Counted from the stretch's first letter, positions 46,000-54,616 are shown. The stretch is DNA of 64,000 nucleotides from Heyndrickxia acidicola (GCF_001636425.1 NZ_KV440953.1:2306847-2370846), one strand, 5' to 3'. Notes: generated by a model from the sequence alone, not told the origin. Made by a program: numbers and translations.

Positions 46000-46242
46000 A
46001 GTCCTTACTCCTCCTTCTTAGAGATAACTTCAGCCTAACTCTGTAAACCGAAAAAAAAGAGTCTTTGCTAATACAGCTATATTTTCCCATATTCGTGTTG
46101 AAATTGCATGAATATTGATTTTTATTTTGCATTGTAAGGCTATGCTGTCATTCAGGAGTTTGCTCTTATATAAATGTTGTGCGAAACTGTCAGTTAATTC
46201 CAAATTAGGATTTTACATAGACATAGACTTTAGACATAAACA

Positions 46243-46396
46243 GCGTTCTGATCTTCCTGCTGGGTTAATTTCCGCTGCATGCGCTCGCTTTCCGCGGCCT
46301 AAGGGAGCCTCCTCGTCGCAAGCTCCTGCGGGGTCTCCCTAAGGCCAGCTGATCCCGCAGGAGTCTCGCACCTTTCTCTCCAATCAACCTTTGTAT
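46243..46396 (+). repeat. Family-1 element, best-preserved copy
   Basis: Used here as the reference copy: CGTTCTGATCTTCCTGCTGG, TTTCCGCTGCATGCGCTCGC, TTTCCGCGGCCTAAGGGAGC, CTCCTCGTCGCAAGCTCCTG, GGGTCTCCCTAAGGCCAGCT, CCCGCAGGAGTCTCGCACC and CTCTCCAATCAACC. The centre can fold (GGCCTAAGGGAG against CTCCCTAAGGCC). Confidence 0.85.
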
Positions 46397-46435
46397 TAAA
46401 TCCAAATTGGGATTGTATAAAGATATAGGCAGCGT

Positions 46436-46581
46436 TCTAATCGTCCTGCCGATTATTTTCATTCCAAATACTCGATTTTCGTTGACGGTAGGGGACCACA
46501 TCGTTGCATGCTTTTGCGGAATCCCTCTAATAACTTGCTTAACTTGCAGTAGTCTTTTGTCTTCCACTCTAATCAACGTTG
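46436..46581 (+). repeat. Second family-1 element in tandem
   Basis: 40 nt after the previous copy, same orientation and diverged: CTAATCGTCCTGCCGATT, GTTGACGGTAGGGGACCACA, TGCATGCTTTTGCGGAATCC, CTCTAATCAACG. Positions 46582-46727 show nothing else. Confidence 0.75.
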
Positions 46582-46727
46582 AATCCAAACGAGATTTGGG
46601 TATTACTAGATATGCTTTGCGCTATTAGTCCTGCTTGTTCTTTTCTGCTCAAATAAAATTAATGAAAGAGACACCCTGCTATTATTAACACCAAGTGTTC
46701 TTCCCCTCTTCTTCTTTTGTACCTAAA

Positions 46728-46788
46728 AATAAAAAAGAGGGGACTCAAAAGGCCGCTTATATAACCGCCTTTTGAGTCACCCTCTTTC
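46728..46788 (-). terminator. Terminator after the PBP gene
   Basis: AGAGGGGACTCAAAAGGC pairs with GCCTTTTGAGTCACCCTCT over about 17 bp; on the minus strand followed by TTTTTTATTTTTAGG. Confidence 0.85.
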
Positions 46789-46789
46789 C

Positions 46790-48856
46790 TTAGTGTTTGC
46801 CGCTTAAAAAGTTTCTCACTGTATCTTCAAGATCCTTCCACCGGCCTTTATTTTCTTCTATTTTCTTTTTAATATTCTGTGCCTCTTGCTGCATTTTTTG
46901 ATTAAATTCTTTAGCTCGTTCTGTAAAAGGATGGTTAGTTGTAGCTTGTTGTTGCTTGAGTATCTGGTTTACCGATTGAGCATCAAAACTTCCCGGCTTA
47001 GTATAATGAAGGGTATTTTGCATAACTGCCTGAAAGATTGGTACTACTCCCTGTTCACTTAACCCCATTAGATAGTGCTGTGGGTCCGTACGGTCATACC
47101 CTAGCCAGACGGCTCCGACCAAATTAGGGGTGTAGCCAACAAACCATTGATCTTTTGTTCCATTCCTGCTAAAGTCCACTTGCGTAGAGCCTGATTTCCC
47201 TGCAATGCGGTAGCCAGGAACATTGATTCCTTTACCGGTTCCTGATTCCACAACATTTAACATCATGGAAGTCATTTGATCTGTGACCTTTTTGGAAGTG
47301 ACCTTTGTTTCCTGCTGTTGATTTTGAGCAATCACGTTACCGGTTGGTCCAATGATTTTTGTAATTAAATGCCCTTTTTCTTCTACACCGTTATTAGGGA
47401 AGGTAGAAAAGGCCTGAGCCATCTGGAATGGCGAAACTCCGTTTTGGATGCCTCCAAGGGCAAGCCCGAGCTGCCTATCCTGGTTTGTTAACGGAAGACC
47501 GAAACGCTTAACGGCATCCATCCCTTTATCAATTCCAATCTGGTCCAAAAGCCAGACAGCAGGAATATTGATTGAATCCTCCAATGCCCTGTACATTGGA
47601 ACTTGTCCTAAATATTGATTATCATAATTTTGTGGATGATAGGATCCAAAGGACATTTTTGTGTCATTTAACATGGATTCCGGCGTATATCCCTGCTCCA
47701 AAGCGGGAGTATAGACTGCTAGAGGCTTCATAGTTGAACCAGGCTGCCTTTGCAGCTGAGTTGCACGGTTAAAGCCAAGAAAAACCTTCTCCCCTCTTCC
47801 ACCTACAAGCGCTCGGACACCGCCTGTATGGGGATCCATCAGGACAGCACCGCTCTGAACCATCTGGCCGCCCATTCCTTGCGGGAATAAGCTGTCATTC
47901 TTATATACACGTTCAAGGCCAGATTGGATATTCTGATCTAATTCTGTATATATTTTATATCCTCTTGTTAAAATCTCGTCCTGGGAAAGGCCATATTTTG
48001 ACATAGCCTCATTAATCACGGCATCCACATAGTACGGATATTTTCCCTTTAAAGGGTCCTCCCCTTTATCCTTTAGTACCAACTTCTCTGCAACAGCCGA
48101 GTTATACTGGCTGTCTGTTATCATACCATATTTCTTCATTGCTCCGAGAACCAGGTTCCTTCTATTAATGGCACTATCCATATGCAGGTAAGGGTTTAAA
48201 GCCGTTGGAGCATTGACTAGTCCGGCAAGTGTTGCGGCTTCACTCAAATCAATATTTTGAACATCCGTCCCAAAATATCTTCTCGAAGCATTTTGTATGC
48301 CCCAAGCACCGCTTCCAAAGTAAACCTGGTTGAGATACATTTCCAATATTTCACTTTTTGTATAATGTTTTTCAATTTCAACTGCTAAAAATAATTCCTC
48401 AATTTTCCTCTTAAATGTCCGTTGTGAAGTAAGAAGGGCATTTTTTGTTAATTGCTGGGTAATCGTACTTCCTCCTGCCCTAACTCCTCCTGCAGTTATA
48501 TCTTTTAATAATGCACTTGTTGTTCCGATAATATCAAAGCCATGATGCTGATAAAAACGATGATCCTCTATTGCAACAATGGCATCTTGCATATTTTTTG
48601 GTACTTCTTTAATTGAGACATGGTCCATTTGAGTAGACGATATCCTACTTGCAACATTGCCATCCTTATCAATGATTTCTGTGGATTGCGATAATCCCTT
48701 TTTCAATGCAGCAATATTTACAGTACTGGCAAAATAAGCAAAAAACGCCAAAAATACCAGCAGTCCGACTGACACGATTAAAATGACAATCTGATTCATA
48801 TGGGCTTTTTTCCAAAGCCGCTTTACAGCTGTCCAAATCCGCTGTAATATATCCAT
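46790..48856 (-). CDS. Class A penicillin-binding protein (PBP2C/2D-like)
   Basis: 688 aa: cytosolic start, one transmembrane helix (about 23-46), a GT51 glycosyltransferase domain with EDHRFYQHHGFD (about 95) and GGSTITQQLTKN, then a transpeptidase domain with STMK (about 378), SIN (about 435) and KSG (about 553). KSG replaces the common KTG, a known conservative change. It makes and cross-links peptidoglycan at the membrane. Its closest B. subtilis types are PbpF and PbpG, which have spore-wall roles; I cannot choose between them. The ribosome site is AAAGGGCAGGG. Confidence 0.9.
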   Translation of the reverse strand: MDILQRIWTAVKRLWKKAHMNQIVILIVSVGLLVFLAFFAYFASTVNIAALKKGLSQSTEIIDKDGNVASRISSTQMDHVSIKEVPKNMQDAIVAIEDHRFYQHHGFDIIGTTSALLKDITAGGVRAGGSTITQQLTKNALLTSQRTFKRKIEELFLAVEIEKHYTKSEILEMYLNQVYFGSGAWGIQNASRRYFGTDVQNIDLSEAATLAGLVNAPTALNPYLHMDSAINRRNLVLGAMKKYGMITDSQYNSAVAEKLVLKDKGEDPLKGKYPYYVDAVINEAMSKYGLSQDEILTRGYKIYTELDQNIQSGLERVYKNDSLFPQGMGGQMVQSGAVLMDPHTGGVRALVGGRGEKVFLGFNRATQLQRQPGSTMKPLAVYTPALEQGYTPESMLNDTKMSFGSYHPQNYDNQYLGQVPMYRALEDSINIPAVWLLDQIGIDKGMDAVKRFGLPLTNQDRQLGLALGGIQNGVSPFQMAQAFSTFPNNGVEEKGHLITKIIGPTGNVIAQNQQQETKVTSKKVTDQMTSMMLNVVESGTGKGINVPGYRIAGKSGSTQVDFSRNGTKDQWFVGYTPNLVGAVWLGYDRTDPQHYLMGLSEQGVVPIFQAVMQNTLHYTKPGSFDAQSVNQILKQQQATTNHPFTERAKEFNQKMQQEAQNIKKKIEENKGRWKDLEDTVRNFLSGKH

Positions 48857-48909
48857 TTTCTTCCCTGCCCTTTCATTATGACGATAGGCTGAATCCTTCT
48901 TAGGAATCC

Positions 48910-48964
48910 ATTTGCAATCTCTAAACAGACCGCTTCCTTTATGTCAGAGATTGCTTTTTTTATT
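48910..48964. other. Long-range hairpin in the PBP leader region
   Basis: GCAATCTCT pairs with AGAGATTGC over a 23-nt loop, followed on the plus strand by TTTTTTTATTTTT. It looks like a plus-strand terminator, yet no gene lies upstream on that strand. On the minus strand it would sit in the 5' leader of the PBP gene, followed by GGATTCC / GGATTC pairing near 48890. The rest of 48965-49207 is empty. Confidence 0.5.
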
Positions 48965-49207
48965 TTTACACAATGGCGATAAAAGATACGGTATCCCATC
49001 CTTTTACGAACTGAAGCTAGAAAAAAAGATGAAAGCTCAATCTTTCATCTATGCAAAAGCATAGTATTAATAGGATAAAAAATCAATGGTAACAACAAAC
49101 AGAAGTAAATATTCCCAATAAATCTATTGGCCGTTATGTTTTTTTTTAAAAGGGTATAGGTAGATTACAATGCTTTCATTAAAATAAAATTAAATGAGGT
49201 GACTGCA

Positions 49208-49717
49208 ATGTATAACAAAATTTTAGTAGCCTTTGATAACTCAGAAACAAGCAGGCATGCACTTGAAAGAGCTGGCCAAATATGCTCGGCTATAGAAAAT
49301 TCTCAATTAACCGTTGTACATGTAAACAAAGAAAGAGCTCTAACAACGACTCCCTCAATTCAGGGAGTAAGAGATGAATATGTATCATTGCCGCGTATTG
49401 ATGCTGGCGTGTTTACAGGTTCAATGCCGGTCGATACTGTTCCAAAGAGAGAAAATACCCATCAAATCATCGAAGACAGTGTTGATACAGCTATTCAGCA
49501 CGCAAAACAAATACTGGAGCCGCTGGGAATTAAAGCAGAATATCAGGTGCTGGATGGCCATACAGTTGATAATATTTGCGGCTTTGCGGAAAGTACGGAT
49601 ACCGATTTAATTATTGTTGGTTCAAGTGAAAAAAGTGCCTTTAAAAAGTTTTTCCTCGGCAGCGTCAGTGAGGATATTATGAAAAGCACGGACATTGATA
49701 TCCTGATTGTAAAATAA
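49208..49717 (+). CDS. Universal stress protein (UspA family)
   Basis: 169 aa with the Usp alpha/beta fold: KILVAFDNSETSRHALERA at the start and the ATP-binding block IVGSSEKSAFKKFFLGSVSE near 135-155. It is longer than most because of an insert (residues about 45-80). The start is the ATG after GAGGTG; a GTG three codons earlier overlaps the site. Single gene; no clear terminator. Confidence 0.88.
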   Translation: MYNKILVAFDNSETSRHALERAGQICSAIENSQLTVVHVNKERALTTTPSIQGVRDEYVSLPRIDAGVFTGSMPVDTVPKRENTHQIIEDSVDTAIQHAKQILEPLGIKAEYQVLDGHTVDNICGFAESTDTDLIIVGSSEKSAFKKFFLGSVSEDIMKSTDIDILIVK

Positions 49718-49735
49718 CACTTTCTTTAAAAAAGG

Positions 49736-49892
49736 CTTTGTTAAAGAACAATCTTGATTTTAAACCTACCTTGATTGGAGCTTAAAAGCGAAATTCCTGC
49801 TTAGAACAGCGTGTCTAAAGAGCCTCCGCAGGAGCTTGTGGCGAGAAGGCTCCGCTGCAGCGGAAATCAACAGGCAAGATGAACAGAGTCTG
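49736..49892 (-). repeat. Family-1 element, inverted
   Basis: Reverse orientation: GGCTTTGTTAAAGAACAATC, TGATTGGAGCTTAAAAGCG, GCCTCCGCAGGAGCTTGTGG, CGAGAAGGCTCCGCTGCAGC, GGAAATCAACAGGCAAGATG. Confidence 0.75.
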
Positions 49893-49984
49893 AAAAAAGT
49901 ATACAGAGGCGGTTTGCAGACAATATTCTTGAATGCAAGCCGCTTTTTATCTTGTTTCCATAGAAAAATTTCACACCAAATCCA

Positions 49985-50142
49985 GCAAAACCGGATAGAT
50001 TTCTGCCATACTCAACATGGATAAGTCCGTATTTGGTCTATCTTCGGGGCATCTTTTCATAAGCAATTTACAGGTTTATAACAGAGCCTGTAAATTTCAT
50101 TATTTTTTTGTTAAATAGGTACCAAATTTACGAAAAGAGCCT
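49985..50142 (+). repeat. Family-3 element
   Basis: AGCAAAACCGGATAGATTTC, AATAAGTCCGT-type block at about 50020, GGGGCATCTTTTCATAAGCA, a nested ACAGGTTTATAACAGAGCCT hairpin and the right end ATTTACGAAAAGAGCCT. 50143-50382 has no gene. Confidence 0.7.
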
Positions 50143-50382
50143 TGTCAAATATCAACAAACTTCACGAAAAAGCCTACAGAATGATGCCACAATTTGTCAT
50201 AATAAAAAGAATTCAATTTAAATATTCAAATACGCTTGTAAATATTCCAATAATTTTGATATATTAAGACTAAAATCTGTCTTGTTGATTTTGTTAGTTA
50301 ATTACCATTTATACATAACCAAGTAAGGCTTTTTCCCTATTGTAAAAATTTCACTAAATGAAGATGGAACGGGGTGATAAAT

Positions 50383-51492
50383 ATGCAATCTGTCAGTGAA
50401 AGCATTTTAAACCATTTGGCCACCACAAAAGAGGAATTTTTTTCTAATTGGAAAAAGGAGATTATCGAATCTGACAAGGGAGTTTCAGAAAGCTTTGTGA
50501 TCCCTAACATGGAGATGTTTTATGAAGTTATTCAGCAGTCTCTTATGTTGCCTAAGAAAGAACTCAATTATTTAATCGAAGACCTGGCAAATAAAATTGC
50601 AAAGACGAAGCTGGAAGGAAAAACAAATATAGGAGATTTTGTATACAATGTCGAAGCAGCAAAAACCATCCTTTATAAAATGCTTCATTCCTCCTATCCA
50701 AATTGGCCGCATTTACCAGAAGTTATAGAATCCATTAGTTATGCTTTTAGCTACTTTCTGTACTATACTGTGACTGTTTATACTGATAAAAAAAATCAAA
50801 TTATAGAAGAAAAAAATCAATACATAACTTCTACCCATCAAGAAAGACTAACAATCCTCGGCCAAATGACATCTAGTTTTGTACATGAATTCCGTAATCC
50901 ATTGACATCCATTCTGGGGTTTATTCAGCTTCTTCGTGCGGAACAGCCGAATCTTCCCTATTTAGATATCATTGAAAATGAACTTGATCAGCTAAAGTTC
51001 AGCATCTCCCAATTCTTACTGCTATCTAAGCGGGAAATCATAGAGCAAGAAAAGATAGCCTTTCGATTTAAAGAACTGTTGGAGGAAGTTTTATCCTTCC
51101 TGTATCCCCGTATCTTAGAGGTCAATGTCGAAATTATAAAAGAAATTGAAATGGATTATACTTTTCAAGGGTATAAGGACGAGATCCGGCAGGTACTGGT
51201 GAATATTATTTTTAATGCTATTGATGTGTTAGCAGAGAAAGCTATGCCTACCATCCGTATTCATCTGGCTGAAGAAAATGGTTTCATTCAAATACAGATT
51301 TCGAACAACGGTCCAAAAATTCCTGAAAGTCTTTTGGATAATATTTTTGAGCCCTTCTTTACTACGAAGAAATCCGGTACAGGGATTGGCCTATTCGTAT
51401 GCAAAGAAATAATTGAAAAGCACAGGGGTACATTAACCTGCCATTCAGATGATCGATGGACAAATTTCACAATACTCCTTCCTTTAAACTAG
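50383..51492 (+). CDS. Orphan sensor histidine kinase with an RsbR-N/globin-like input domain
   Basis: 369 aa, soluble. The N-terminal 140 residues are all-helical (EEFFSNWKKEI, SYPNWPHLPEVIESISYAFS) and resemble the RsbRD-N / non-haem-globin sensor fold. A coiled linker follows, then the HisKA box SSFVHEFRNPLTSILGF with His168, N-box EIRQVLVNIIFNAIDV and ATPase end GTGIGLFVCKEII. The G1 box reads ISNNGPKIP instead of DxGxG, as in several Bacillus sporulation kinases. No response regulator is adjacent. A sporulation phosphorelay input is the likeliest role. Start: ATG after GGGGTGAT. Confidence 0.85.
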   Translation: MQSVSESILNHLATTKEEFFSNWKKEIIESDKGVSESFVIPNMEMFYEVIQQSLMLPKKELNYLIEDLANKIAKTKLEGKTNIGDFVYNVEAAKTILYKMLHSSYPNWPHLPEVIESISYAFSYFLYYTVTVYTDKKNQIIEEKNQYITSTHQERLTILGQMTSSFVHEFRNPLTSILGFIQLLRAEQPNLPYLDIIENELDQLKFSISQFLLLSKREIIEQEKIAFRFKELLEEVLSFLYPRILEVNVEIIKEIEMDYTFQGYKDEIRQVLVNIIFNAIDVLAEKAMPTIRIHLAEENGFIQIQISNNGPKIPESLLDNIFEPFFTTKKSGTGIGLFVCKEIIEKHRGTLTCHSDDRWTNFTILLPLN

Positions 51493-51560
51493 ACTCTGTT
51501 GTGCTCATATATTGAAAAACTTCGGCTCTTTTATATGATAAAAACAACAGAGCCTTTATC
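51491..51560 (+). terminator. Terminator-like inverted repeat after the kinase
   Basis: AGACTCTGTTGT and ACAACAGAGCCT pair over a 40-nt loop, then TTTATC. Weak as a terminator. Confidence 0.45.
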
Positions 51561-51597
51561 AAATCCTTCTTTTACTTAAGAAGATACTTTTTTACAA

Positions 51598-51648
51598 TAT
51601 ACTGAAGGAATGCCCCCTTCTTTTAAAAGGGGGCATTCCTTCAGTATA
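51598..51648. other. Perfect 22-bp-stem hairpin
   Basis: From TATACTGAAGGAATGCCCCC to GGGGGCATTCCTTCAGTATA the arms are perfectly complementary over 22 nt with a 7-nt loop. No long T run follows on either strand, so it is not a typical intrinsic terminator. It lies between a convergent kinase gene and a small Gly-rich protein gene. Confidence 0.85.
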
Positions 51649-51667
51649 AATTCATTTTCATTTAAAC

Positions 51668-51925
51668 TTACCAGAATAATCCTAAAAAAGCTATGCTGGC
51701 AATTGCACCTAATGCAACGCCCCAACCAAAGCCAGCTCCCCAGCCCCAGCCATAGCCGCCGTAATATGGATAGCCGAATCCCCCATAATTTCTTCCTGGG
51801 AATGGTCGAAGATATACGTGGCGATTATCGACTCTATGAATGACCCCTCTGTGAATTCTCCCGTCAACAGTACGAATTTCTACCGGTTTTCCGATGCCCC
51901 CACGGCATTGATGATAATAATTCAT
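51668..51925 (-). CDS. Small Gly/Tyr/Trp-rich protein, unknown
   Basis: 85 aa: an N-terminal beta-like part (GKPVEIRTVDGRIHRGVIHR, VDNRHVYLRP) that resembles a short SH3/Sm-like barrel, then a Gly/Tyr/Trp-rich stretch (FGYPYYGGYGWGWGAGFGWG) and a hydrophobic C-terminal helix (ALGAIASIAFLGLFW). CTGGAGGTG precedes the ATG. A coat or spore-surface role is possible because such compositions are common there; this is inference. Confidence 0.7.
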   Translation of the reverse strand: MNYYHQCRGGIGKPVEIRTVDGRIHRGVIHRVDNRHVYLRPFPGRNYGGFGYPYYGGYGWGWGAGFGWGVALGAIASIAFLGLFW

Positions 51926-52145
51926 ATGTTCACCTCCAGTTATATGTCCCTACACTTTAATGTATGGTTTTGAAAAGCTTTTGAGAGGGACAAACGTACA
52001 GGGTGTTTGTCTATTTTTAATAAAACTCGTTAAATCAATGTTACTTTTACCTCCACTTGAATGGAGGAGAAGTATTCAGGATAATATGTACACCACGCTG
52101 GAGAGCAGCGGAAATCGGCCTATAGGATAAAAAAGCCTTTAAATA

Positions 52146-52237
52146 AGACTCTTCTCGTAAATGTAGTCCCTATTTGAGTCAAATACATGCCTAGTATACA
52201 AAAGTTAGAAAAAAACAGATACCATTTATGCAAAAAC
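52146..52237 (-). repeat. Family-3 element, short inverted copy
   Basis: GACTCTTCTCGTAAATGTAG at one end and CCATTTATGCAAAAACAGCC at the other, with only about 50 nt between. It looks like an internal deletion form. Confidence 0.55.
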
Positions 52238-52270
52238 AGCCATAATAACCGGTCCGTCCATCTCCCCATG

Positions 52271-52307
52271 CAAAAGAAGCCTTTCCACTGTGTAGGAAAG
52301 GCTTCTT
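52271..52307 (-). terminator. Terminator after the YjcZ-type gene
   Basis: AGAAGCCTTTCC / GGAAAGGCTTCT perfect 12-bp stem, 8-nt loop. Confidence 0.75.
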
Positions 52308-52316
52308 TATTTGTTA

Positions 52317-52460
52317 TTAATAAACGTATGCTGCACCAACAATAATCAGAAGGATAAATAATACTACAATTAGAGCAAATCCAGCTCCGGCACCATATCC
52401 TCCGCCATAACCATAACCGCCATAGCCATAACCGCCATAGCCACCACATCTACCGCACAT
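52317..52460 (-). CDS. YjcZ-family sporulation mini-protein (47 aa)
   Basis: Starts [15 protein letters not shown]; a Gly/Tyr repeat head (residues 1-27) is followed by one transmembrane helix [20 protein letters not shown]. The helix is nearly the same as in the 28-aa protein at 14884-14970. GGAGGTG lies 7 nt before the ATG. Typical multi-copy Bacillus sporulation peptide. Confidence 0.85.
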   Translation of the reverse strand: MCGRCGGYGGYGYGGYGYGGGYGAGAGFALIVVLFILLIIVGAAYVY

Positions 52461-52663
52461 TCTTTTTCACCTCCCGGCATTTGTAGCGATAATTACCTTA
52501 CACCCTTACAATATTCATTTAACGTCTATTGGTATGGACGTATGTGGAGATTTTCAACTAAAACATAATTATCATATTTCGTTTAGACTATGTTTTACGA
52601 TTTTGCTTTTAACAGCTTGGAACGCAGACTGCCTTATTCTTATCAAGAAGAGATCAAAAGAAA

Positions 52664-52685
52664 AAAGCCTTAATTTTAGGCTTTG
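52664..52685. terminator. Weak hairpin
   Basis: AAAGCCT / AGGCTTT 7-bp stem with a 7-nt loop; could serve the SGNH-like gene read on the minus strand. Confidence 0.35.
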
Positions 52686-52732
52686 TACAGATTGAATGAT
52701 TATAATAAAACATTCTTTGCAAGGCCCCCCGC

Positions 52733-53356
52733 TTACTCTGTATTACCGGTTCCCAGCTCATGTAATTTTTTTGAAATTTCAATATGCCCTTCATTGTTTG
52801 GATACAGGGAGTCTTTTGTACACCATTTTTTCTCCTGCCCTTTAAAATGCTGATGCAGATTTATAGATTGTACATGTGAAGAACATGCCCGGCATGCCAT
52901 ATGCTTATGAAAGTGCCTTATCCACTTTTCAGCAAGTGGATCTTCATGATAAGGATTATGAAACCCTAAAAGTGTAATCGTATAGCTTTGGTTCGCTTTT
53001 ACTTCCTTGATTTTATTAATCGTATCATCAATATTATGTTTACATTGTCTTAATGTTTTTTGAAATCCTTCTTCATTGTTATCTACTTTAAAGGTTTTCA
53101 CAGCATCCAAAAAATCCTGTTGTCCTGCCGATAGAACAATATAGTCACTTTCTTTCACTTTACCCAAAACAAAAGTATTATCCAGAAGCTCCATTACATC
53201 TTTCGAACGGTTGGAAGCACGGGCAATAGTGGTTACTTGAACCTTTTCTTTTAAAGAGTTTTCTAACAGACGGGCATGCCTTTGAACAAACCCTGGTGCC
53301 AAAAAAGATGCACCCATTCCTGCACATAAACCATCACCTATGGCTAAGTATTTCAT
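52733..53356 (-). CDS. SGNH/GDSL-fold protein lacking the catalytic residues
   Basis: 207 aa with the SGNH order of blocks, but block I is AIGDGLCAG (Ser replaced by Gly9), block III is LSAGQQD (no Gly-x-Asn) and block V is KDSLYPNNEGH (Asp kept, His replaced by Tyr). It is therefore probably not an esterase. A Cys-x2-Cys (ACRACSSH) lies near residue 150. The start is the ATG after TTTGGAGGGG; an upstream frame end is ignored. No operon partner. An intact SGNH protein is encoded at 57410. Confidence 0.75.
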   Translation of the reverse strand: MKYLAIGDGLCAGMGASFLAPGFVQRHARLLENSLKEKVQVTTIARASNRSKDVMELLDNTFVLGKVKESDYIVLSAGQQDFLDAVKTFKVDNNEEGFQKTLRQCKHNIDDTINKIKEVKANQSYTITLLGFHNPYHEDPLAEKWIRHFHKHMACRACSSHVQSINLHQHFKGQEKKWCTKDSLYPNNEGHIEISKKLHELGTGNTE

Positions 53357-53562
53357 GAAATCCCCCCTCCAAATATCACAAAATCTCATTAATTATATGT
53401 ATTCAATAATTAGTGAGAAGCGACCCATTTTATTAAAATAGGCTTGCTCTATATAAACGGATTCCCTAATTGCTTTTATAAAGGGGGATCCTAAAAGGGA
53501 ACAGCAGCAATTTTTTTGGAGGGATTGATTGGTTGGCTCCTAAATTGCTGCCTTTCATATAA

Positions 53563-53636
53563 AAACTCTTTTATTCTTCCCTGTTGATTTTCTGCTGCAG
53601 ACACTCGCTTTGCTTTCCAATCAACAATGGGGTATA
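53563..53636 (+). repeat. Family-1 element, truncated
   Basis: CTCTTTTATTCTTCCCTGTT, TTTTCTGCTGCAGACACTCG, then directly CCAATCAACAATGG: the middle part is deleted. The remaining spacer 53357-53562 has no gene. Confidence 0.65.
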
Positions 53637-53666
53637 AATCAACTTGATTCTTAAAAGATTACAATA

Positions 53667-54599
53667 TTAACCAATATTACTCACATAATTGATAAAATTT
53701 TGATGGGCAAATCCCGCAACCTGCTCCTCGCTGTAATACTTCAACAATTCATTTATCAGGTTCTGATAGCAGGATGCATTCTCCAGGCCTTTAATATAAG
53801 AATCAATTCCGTCGAAATCAGATCCAAAACCAATTTTCTTGACCCCGCCAAGCGAACAAAAATGGTCAATATGCTTAATTAGATCTGATATAAAAACAGT
53901 TCCTTCTTTTTTTACGAAATATGGACAGAAAACAACATGGATCATTCCTCCCTTAGAGAACATGGCACAGCTTTGGGAATCGTTTAAATTTCGCGGATGA
54001 TTACAAAGTGCCCTTGCATTGGAATGGCTCGCAATTGGATATTCTGCAAGATCCATTACATCCCAAAAAGCTTTTTCACTGAGATGAGAGACATCTGTAA
54101 GAATTTTATGTTCATTATGGAAACGGACAATTTCCTCCCCCAATAATGTAAGTCCTCCCCCTCGAGGCTCTCTTGCACCATCTGCTGCAAGATTGGCATA
54201 ATTCCAAGTCAGTCCGACAGAACGCACCCCCAGTTGATAAAGAATATGGAGACGATGAAGATCATTTCCTATTGGATCCACTCCCTCTAAAGTCAGCATA
54301 ATGCCTATTTCCCCTGGAGCCAAAAGCTGAATGTCTTCCCAGTCTTTTATTTGCTTCATTTCCGAATGCTTTCCAAGAACCTCAGTGTAAAAATAATGAA
54401 TTTGGTCAAGTGCCGCCTGAAATTTTTCATCAGACTTGACTTCAGGAGGTATAAAAATAGCAAAACATTGAATTTTTATTTCGCCATCAGACAATCTGTT
54501 TTTATTGGTATCCAGTTCAGGAGAATTCAAAAAAGACATTCTTCCTTTACCTTCCCACATTTTCATGAGAGCGTCACAATGTAAATCAACTATTTGCAA
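53667..54599 (-). CDS. Membrane dipeptidase family (M19) metallopeptidase
   Basis: 310 aa. Zinc-site motifs: DLHCDALM (5-12), TLEGVDPIG (about 120), LTDVSHLSEKAFWDV, PIASHSNARAL and KIGFGSDFDGI. M19 enzymes cleave dipeptides, often those with a D-residue. The start is TTG after GGGGGAAGGG. It follows the C26 amidotransferase-like hydrolase gene by 17 nt and surely shares its transcript, suggesting a two-step peptide breakdown. Confidence 0.88.
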   Translation of the reverse strand: MQIVDLHCDALMKMWEGKGRMSFLNSPELDTNKNRLSDGEIKIQCFAIFIPPEVKSDEKFQAALDQIHYFYTEVLGKHSEMKQIKDWEDIQLLAPGEIGIMLTLEGVDPIGNDLHRLHILYQLGVRSVGLTWNYANLAADGAREPRGGGLTLLGEEIVRFHNEHKILTDVSHLSEKAFWDVMDLAEYPIASHSNARALCNHPRNLNDSQSCAMFSKGGMIHVVFCPYFVKKEGTVFISDLIKHIDHFCSLGGVKKIGFGSDFDGIDSYIKGLENASCYQNLINELLKYYSEEQVAGFAHQNFINYVSNIG

Positions 54600-54616
54600 A
54601 GTTGCCCTTCCCCCTT

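Noticed and set aside
46265-46588. 107-codon minus-strand frame
   Set aside because: It spans two tandem family-1 repeats and has no ribosome site.
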